Positions 7,915 through 10,501 of a DNA stretch of 10,501 nt are shown one piece after another. Position 1 is the first letter of the stretch. Each line of letters opens with the position of its first letter. Source of the stretch: Anaerolineae bacterium (GTDB taxonomy: Bacteria; Chloroflexota; Anaerolineae; JAFGEY01); NCBI GenBank assembly GCA_016931365.1, contig JAFGEY010000097.1, forward strand, positions 1-10,501, written 5' to 3'. Under the pieces are notes generated by a model. The model worked only from the letters and a program-made list of their open reading frames with translations. It searched no databases and was not told the DNA's origin. The position numbers and the translations under genes were made by a program.

Positions 7915-8856
7915 TCAAAGTCCGAGCGTGCAGGTCAGCAGCAGCGCCGTTTCGGGCACACCCGAGTGTGGCCCGTAATAATCATTGCTGAATCCACTGA
8001 CCCGAAACCCCGACTTGACGTACACCGTCCAGCCCAGATCGGTGATGGGCACTTGGACCTGCACCGCGCCCGCGCCTTTGCTGCGCACAAAATCCAGGCA
8101 GGTGTGGATCAACCGCGTGCCGATCCCCCACCGACGGTAGCGCGGCAGGACAAAGGTGCTTTCGATGCGCGCCGTGCCATTGTCGGGGATCAGGGCCAGG
8201 GCCGCAAACCCGACCACCTGCGCCTGATCGACGGCGACAAAGAGCGCCTTGGCCGGATCGCTCAAGTAGAGGCCCAGTTCACGCCCGCGGCGAAAATCGT
8301 AGCTGTGACTCAGCATCGTCACCACCTCGGCCTCGCCCAGCGTCGCCCGTTGATAGGTCACCGCCCGCGCCTGCCGCCACTGTCGCAGCACCTCGCGGTG
8401 CTGGCGAAAGGCCACGTCGGGTAGTTCATCCGGGCCGAACCAGGCCGCCTCAGTCGCATCGTCGCCGGCGACGAGATCGCCTTCGACAGCGTGAGTTGCA
8501 TAAATCAGCAGCACGCCCTGGCTCTGCGGGTTGGTAAAGGTAAAGGTGTTGAGCAGCCCGTCGATCTCGACGCGCAGCCCCAACTCTTCCTTCGTCTCGC
8601 GAACTGCCGCCTCTTCCGGCGATTCATCCAGCTCGACATAGCCCGACGGCAGACACCAGCGTCCGCGCCCCGGTTCGACGCCACGGCGTACCAAAGCCGC
8701 CTTGCCCTCGCGCTCGACCAGGGCGGCAGCGGCGACAATGGGATTCAGGTAAAAAATAAACCCGCACGCCGGGCAGACCGGCCGCTCCCGATCGGCTACG
8801 GTGCGCATTTGCAGCGCCATACCACACTGCGGGCAAAACTTGGGGTCTTGGATCAC
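7915..8856 (-). CDS. zinc-ribbon Nudix hydrolase fused to a GNAT acetyltransferase
   Basis: From GTG 8856 the product has 313 residues. It opens with a zinc ribbon (Cys8, Cys11, Cys28, Cys31), as in NADH pyrophosphatase-type Nudix enzymes. The Nudix domain follows, with a complete Nudix box at about 72-94: Gly, five residues, Glu, seven residues, then RETKEELGL. The box binds metal and hydrolyses a nucleoside diphosphate linked to another group. The last ~150 residues form a GNAT domain with the acetyl-CoA loop LPRYRRWGIGTRLI and the strand/helix ending VYVKSGFRVSG. Substrates of both halves are unknown. A longer reading from GTG 8916 is rejected because the promoter (TATAAT at 8890-8895) would lie inside it; GTG 8856 has GGGAG ten bases upstream and an expected leader of about 27 nt. 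It is the first gene of a unit with the J-domain gene. Confidence 0.85.
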   Translation of the reverse strand: MIQDPKFCPQCGMALQMRTVADRERPVCPACGFIFYLNPIVAAAALVEREGKAALVRRGVEPGRGRWCLPSGYVELDESPEEAAVRETKEELGLRVEIDGLLNTFTFTNPQSQGVLLIYATHAVEGDLVAGDDATEAAWFGPDELPDVAFRQHREVLRQWRQARAVTYQRATLGEAEVVTMLSHSYDFRRGRELGLYLSDPAKALFVAVDQAQVVGFAALALIPDNGTARIESTFVLPRYRRWGIGTRLIHTCLDFVRSKGAGAVQVQVPITDLGWTVYVKSGFRVSGFSNDYYGPHSGVPETALLLTCTLGL

Positions 8857-8889
8857 GAGTTGGGTTCTCCCATCCTCTACATTGTTCTC

Positions 8890-8899
8890 ATTATACCAC
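8890..8899 (-). promoter_or_regulatory. extended -10 promoter of the Nudix/GNAT unit
   Basis: On the minus strand GTGGTATAAT carries a perfect TATAAT (8895-8890) with the TGn extension. The hexamer 17 bases upstream is ATGTGA, a poor -35, which fits an extended -10 promoter. Transcription should start near 8883. Confidence 0.65.
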
Positions 8900-9008
8900 G
8901 CATTTGACAATATCACATTTCAGTGCGCCGCAGGGGAATGGGCAAAAGTGCGAAATAGCGGTGAACCGTGCCCAATTCATCCTTCCCCCTCGCGCGCGAG
9001 CCGAACAG

Positions 9009-9182
9009 CTACACCGCTTCAAGGGTTGATGGCGGCTTGGACGTTATATTATAGGTGACGCTGACGACGCCGGTCACCGTGCGGACAACCTCCTGCGCCA
9101 GTTGTTCAAGGGTTTCAAACGGGAGCCGGGTAGGCGTGGCCGTGCGCGCGTCAACGCTGTTCCAGCGGCGCACTTGAATCTG
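9009..9182 (-). pseudogene. guaA: 3' remnant of a GMP synthase gene
   Basis: About 57 codons in the reading frame ending at TAG 9011-9009 encode QIQVRRWNSVDART, then TRLPFETLEQLAQEVV, then GVVSVTYNITSKPPSTLEAV. This matches the C-terminal dimerisation domain of glutamine-hydrolysing GMP synthase, whose usual ending is close to [20 protein letters not shown]. Intact GuaA (about 510-530 residues) makes GMP from XMP, ATP and glutamine. Everything before this point is missing: the frame meets a TAG at about 9230 and the sequence becomes AT-richer above about 9180. It cannot be functional alone. An internal GTG at 9173 could start a 54-residue peptide, but I see no reason to think it is used. The sequence is divergent from ordinary GuaA (ATPTRLPFETL where most have TADWARLPYDLL), so it could come from a paralogue or an old remnant. 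Confidence 0.7.
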
Positions 9183-9366
9183 CTGACCAAATCTGCTCCG
9201 CAGTCTTGATACCTCGCGTTTCTAGCTTCCTGATGGATTCAGGATTCACACCACGAAACTCTTTCAATCTGAAGGGGTAACGCTCCTGAAAAGCATGTAT
9301 CTCAGATACCCATAACGGGTATTCCATTCCATTAGCTCTCCGTACCTGCCCGCCGCATCGAGTCAT
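9151..9366 (-). CDS. small AT-richer ORF with helix-hairpin-helix-like segment, probably a gene fragment
   Basis: This is a 71-codon reading frame, with internal ATG at 9327 as alternative start (MEYPLWVSEIHAF...). Its middle, LKEFRGVNPESIRKLETRGI then KTAEQIW, has the rhythm of helix-hairpin-helix modules of the 'GV-P---KL---GI-T-EQ' type, as in DUF4332-like proteins. I do not recognise a specific family. The last ~10 codons overlap the guaA remnant in another frame, so its C-terminus is probably artificial and the original gene was longer. It lies 9 nt after the AraC-family stop on the same strand and could be co-transcribed with it. Base composition is lower in GC than both neighbours, consistent with an inserted piece. 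Confidence 0.35.
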   Translation of the reverse strand: MTRCGGQVRRANGMEYPLWVSEIHAFQERYPFRLKEFRGVNPESIRKLETRGIKTAEQIWSADSSAPLEQR

Positions 9367-9375
9367 GTGGACCGG

Positions 9376-10338
9376 TCAGCCAGTGCTTTCCCGGGCGGCC
9401 TCCCGCAGCCGTTCCACGTCACGCAGCGGCGGCAGGCCGAAAAGCTTCTTATACTCCCGGTTAAAGTAGGCGGCGTCGTTGTACCCCACGCGGTAGCCGG
9501 CGCTGGCCGCGTCGAGGTCTTCGCCAAGCATCAGCCGGCGGGCTTCCTGGAGCCGGATTTGTTTTTGATACTGCAAGGGACTGAGCGCGGTGACAGCCTT
9601 GAAGTGGTGGTGAAAGCTCGAGACGCTCATGCCAAGCTCCTGGGCGATGTCGTCAATCCGCAGCGGTTGGTCCAAGTCTTGGCGCAGCCATTCGATAGCC
9701 CTGGCGATGCGGTGGGTGTGCCCGCCCTGGACCGCAATGTAACAGAGGCGATCCCCTTGTTCCCCCCTCAAGAGACGGTAGACAATTTCCCGCGTGATCA
9801 GGGGCGCGAGGAAGGGCGCTTCGGTTGGGCTGTCCAGGAGCCTGACGAGGCGCACCACCGCGTCCAGCAGGCTGGCGTCCAACGGGCTGACATCGATAGC
9901 GCGCACATTGCTATAGCTGCGCGGCGCGAGGTGCCCGGCCTCGACCATGACGGCGCTGACGAGGGTCGGATCGAGCTTTACAACGAGGCTGAGGTACGGC
10001 CGCTCCGGCGACGCTTCGATGACGTGGCTCACGACCGGCAACTCGGCGGTAGCGAGCAGGTAGTGCATCGGATCGTACTGGTAGCGGTCGTCGCCCAGAA
10101 AGACCTCCTTGCTGCCCTGGGCGATGACGCAAAAGGCAGGATCGGACACGCCGTGGGCCAACTCGGTGGGCGCAGACGCACGGTTGAGACGCAAGCCCTT
10201 GAGCGGCTCCACCCTCCCATCTTCGCGGACGGCGCGCGCGATACGCTCGACCAACTCGGCTCGATTGGCCTGTTTCCGCTGCGCATCGCGTTCTAGCGGT
10301 TGAAGGGCCATCGAATTCATCGCAATTGCCTGGCTCAT
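9376..10338 (-). CDS. AraC-family transcriptional regulator with AraC_N-type N-terminal domain
   Basis: The 320-residue product from ATG 10338 combines a cupin-like N-terminal domain of the AraC_N type (about 35-185; FCVIAQGSKEVFLGDDRYQY, PYLSLVVKLD) with a C-terminal double helix-turn-helix (about 208-305; IDDIAQELGMSVSSFHHHFK and GYRVGYNDAAYFNREYKKLF). It should bind DNA and activate or repress nearby genes in response to an unknown ligand. The start is set by GGGAGGTG (10351-10344) five bases upstream. A longer reading to 10416 is rejected because it would contain the promoter. The HHHF in place of the common LSRxF is within the range of this subgroup. Downstream on the same strand are only the small ORF and the guaA remnant. 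Upstream is a divergent gene starting at 10470, the natural candidate target; about 70 nt separate the two promoters' -10 boxes. Confidence 0.9.
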   Translation of the reverse strand: MSQAIAMNSMALQPLERDAQRKQANRAELVERIARAVREDGRVEPLKGLRLNRASAPTELAHGVSDPAFCVIAQGSKEVFLGDDRYQYDPMHYLLATAELPVVSHVIEASPERPYLSLVVKLDPTLVSAVMVEAGHLAPRSYSNVRAIDVSPLDASLLDAVVRLVRLLDSPTEAPFLAPLITREIVYRLLRGEQGDRLCYIAVQGGHTHRIARAIEWLRQDLDQPLRIDDIAQELGMSVSSFHHHFKAVTALSPLQYQKQIRLQEARRLMLGEDLDAASAGYRVGYNDAAYFNREYKKLFGLPPLRDVERLREAARESTG

Positions 10339-10390
10339 TCCTACACCTCCCGTTTGAGGATTACAGATTCGTCCAATTTTTTCAATCCTC

Positions 10391-10400
10391 ATTATACCAC
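10391..10400 (-). promoter_or_regulatory. extended -10 promoter of the AraC-family gene
   Basis: On the minus strand GTGGTATAAT gives TATAAT at 10396-10391 with the TGn extension and no good -35. The 13 bases GTGGTATAATGAG are identical to those of the Nudix/GNAT promoter. The ribosome binding site and ATG 10338 follow about 45 nt after the expected transcription start. Confidence 0.65.
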
Positions 10401-10435
10401 AAGCCTGTCCATTCATTACACCGGAAACTAAGTTC

Positions 10436-10463
10436 TTGACAAATCCTGCCAGGCGTGGATAAT
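10436..10463 (+). promoter_or_regulatory. sigma-70-type promoter for the rightward gene at the window edge
   Basis: A perfect TTGACA (10436-10441), a 16-bp spacer and GATAAT (10458-10463, five of six matches) form the best -35/-10 pair in the window. Only six bases separate the -10 box from the ATG at 10470, so the transcript may be leaderless or nearly so. Confidence 0.65.
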
Positions 10464-10470
10464 GGCAGGA
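10444..10470. promoter_or_regulatory. operator-like inverted repeat across the -10 box
   Basis: TCCTGCCA (10444-10451) and TGGCAGGA (10463-10470) form a perfect 8-bp inverted repeat with an 11-bp centre that contains most of the -10 box. A dimeric regulator bound here would block RNA polymerase. Which protein binds is unknown; AraC-family proteins more often use direct repeats. Confidence 0.5.
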
Positions 10471-10501
10471 TGAAAAAACAACATGTAAAACTCAGTGAAA
10501 A
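10470..10501 (+). CDS. 5' end of a gene running out of the window, unidentified
   Basis: ATG at 10470 opens a frame reading MKKQHVKLSE before the window ends. It sits directly behind a strong promoter. Ten residues are too few to name it; the lysine-rich start is of the kind seen in helix-turn-helix proteins and some transposases (IS630-like), which is only a guess. GGCAGG before the ATG is too close to act as a normal ribosome binding site. Confidence 0.5.
   Translation, partial: MKKQHVKLSE

Noticed and set aside
7898..7916. GGGTTCGAACTC resembling a tRNA T-arm
   Set aside because: No acceptor stem, anticodon arm or 3' end fits on either strand; the sequence is explained by the intercistronic hairpin.
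7245..7991. 248-codon open frame on the plus strand
   Set aside because: It covers the J-domain gene antisense and has no recognisable domain.
8989..9000. palindrome CTCGCGCGCGAG after the guaA remnant stop
   Set aside because: No loop room for a good terminator stem and no T-run follows; probably base composition.
8801..9058. 85-codon plus-strand frame over the Nudix/GNAT promoter
   Set aside because: It crosses the promoter and the guaA remnant antisense and has no protein-like features.
9367..10296. 309-codon open frame on the plus strand
   Set aside because: It is antisense to the AraC-family gene, whose domains, ribosome binding site and promoter are clear; long shadows are expected in GC-rich DNA.
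10423..10434. 12-bp GGAAACTAAGTT also present inverted at 66-77
   Set aside because: A 12-bp match between the two strands of a 10-kb window is expected by chance, and neither site looks like an element end.

Overview
The window reads as GC-rich bacterial chromosome, most like Chloroflexota of the Anaerolineae type. That lineage is an inference from the gene styles (a membrane-anchored alpha-2-macroglobulin-like protein, a ComB-family phosphatase, TGGTATAAT extended -10 promoters). It is interrupted by AT-richer patches at the left edge (about 1-440) and around 9180-9366, which look acquired or damaged.

Layout: (1) 1-422, + strand: AT-rich 3' end of a gene, perhaps a restriction endonuclease, whose reading frame changes once near a perfect short inverted repeat. 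(2) 415-7270, + strand: three genes joined by 4-nt ATGA overlaps: a ComB-like phosphosulfolactate phosphatase, a 1632-residue alpha-2-macroglobulin-like surface protein, and a D12-class adenine DNA methyltransferase. The large protein has lost the GCGEQ thioester motif and carries about six transmembrane helices in its middle. (3) 7260-8899, - strand: a promoter drives a zinc-ribbon/Nudix/GNAT fusion followed by a J-domain protein with two C-terminal membrane helices. This unit converges on the methyltransferase, and the two ends overlap by 11 nt. (4) 9009-9366, - strand: a scar made of the last ~57 codons of a guaA-like GMP synthase, fused to an AT-richer small ORF with a helix-hairpin-helix-like segment. 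(5) 9376-10400, - strand: an AraC-family regulator with its promoter. (6) 10436-10501, + strand: a divergent promoter whose -10 box lies inside an 8-bp inverted repeat, followed almost directly by the ATG of a gene that leaves the window.

The ComB/macroglobulin/methyltransferase unit is probably one transcript with translational coupling, although a common purpose is not obvious. The truncated guaA end next to a regulator, and the AT-rich restriction-like fragment at the other edge, suggest that mobile or defence DNA has come and gone at both sides. Nothing here proves a new system. The best leads are the thioester-less macroglobulin with an internal membrane block and the guaA scar, since the guaA 3' end is a known integration site for genomic islands.
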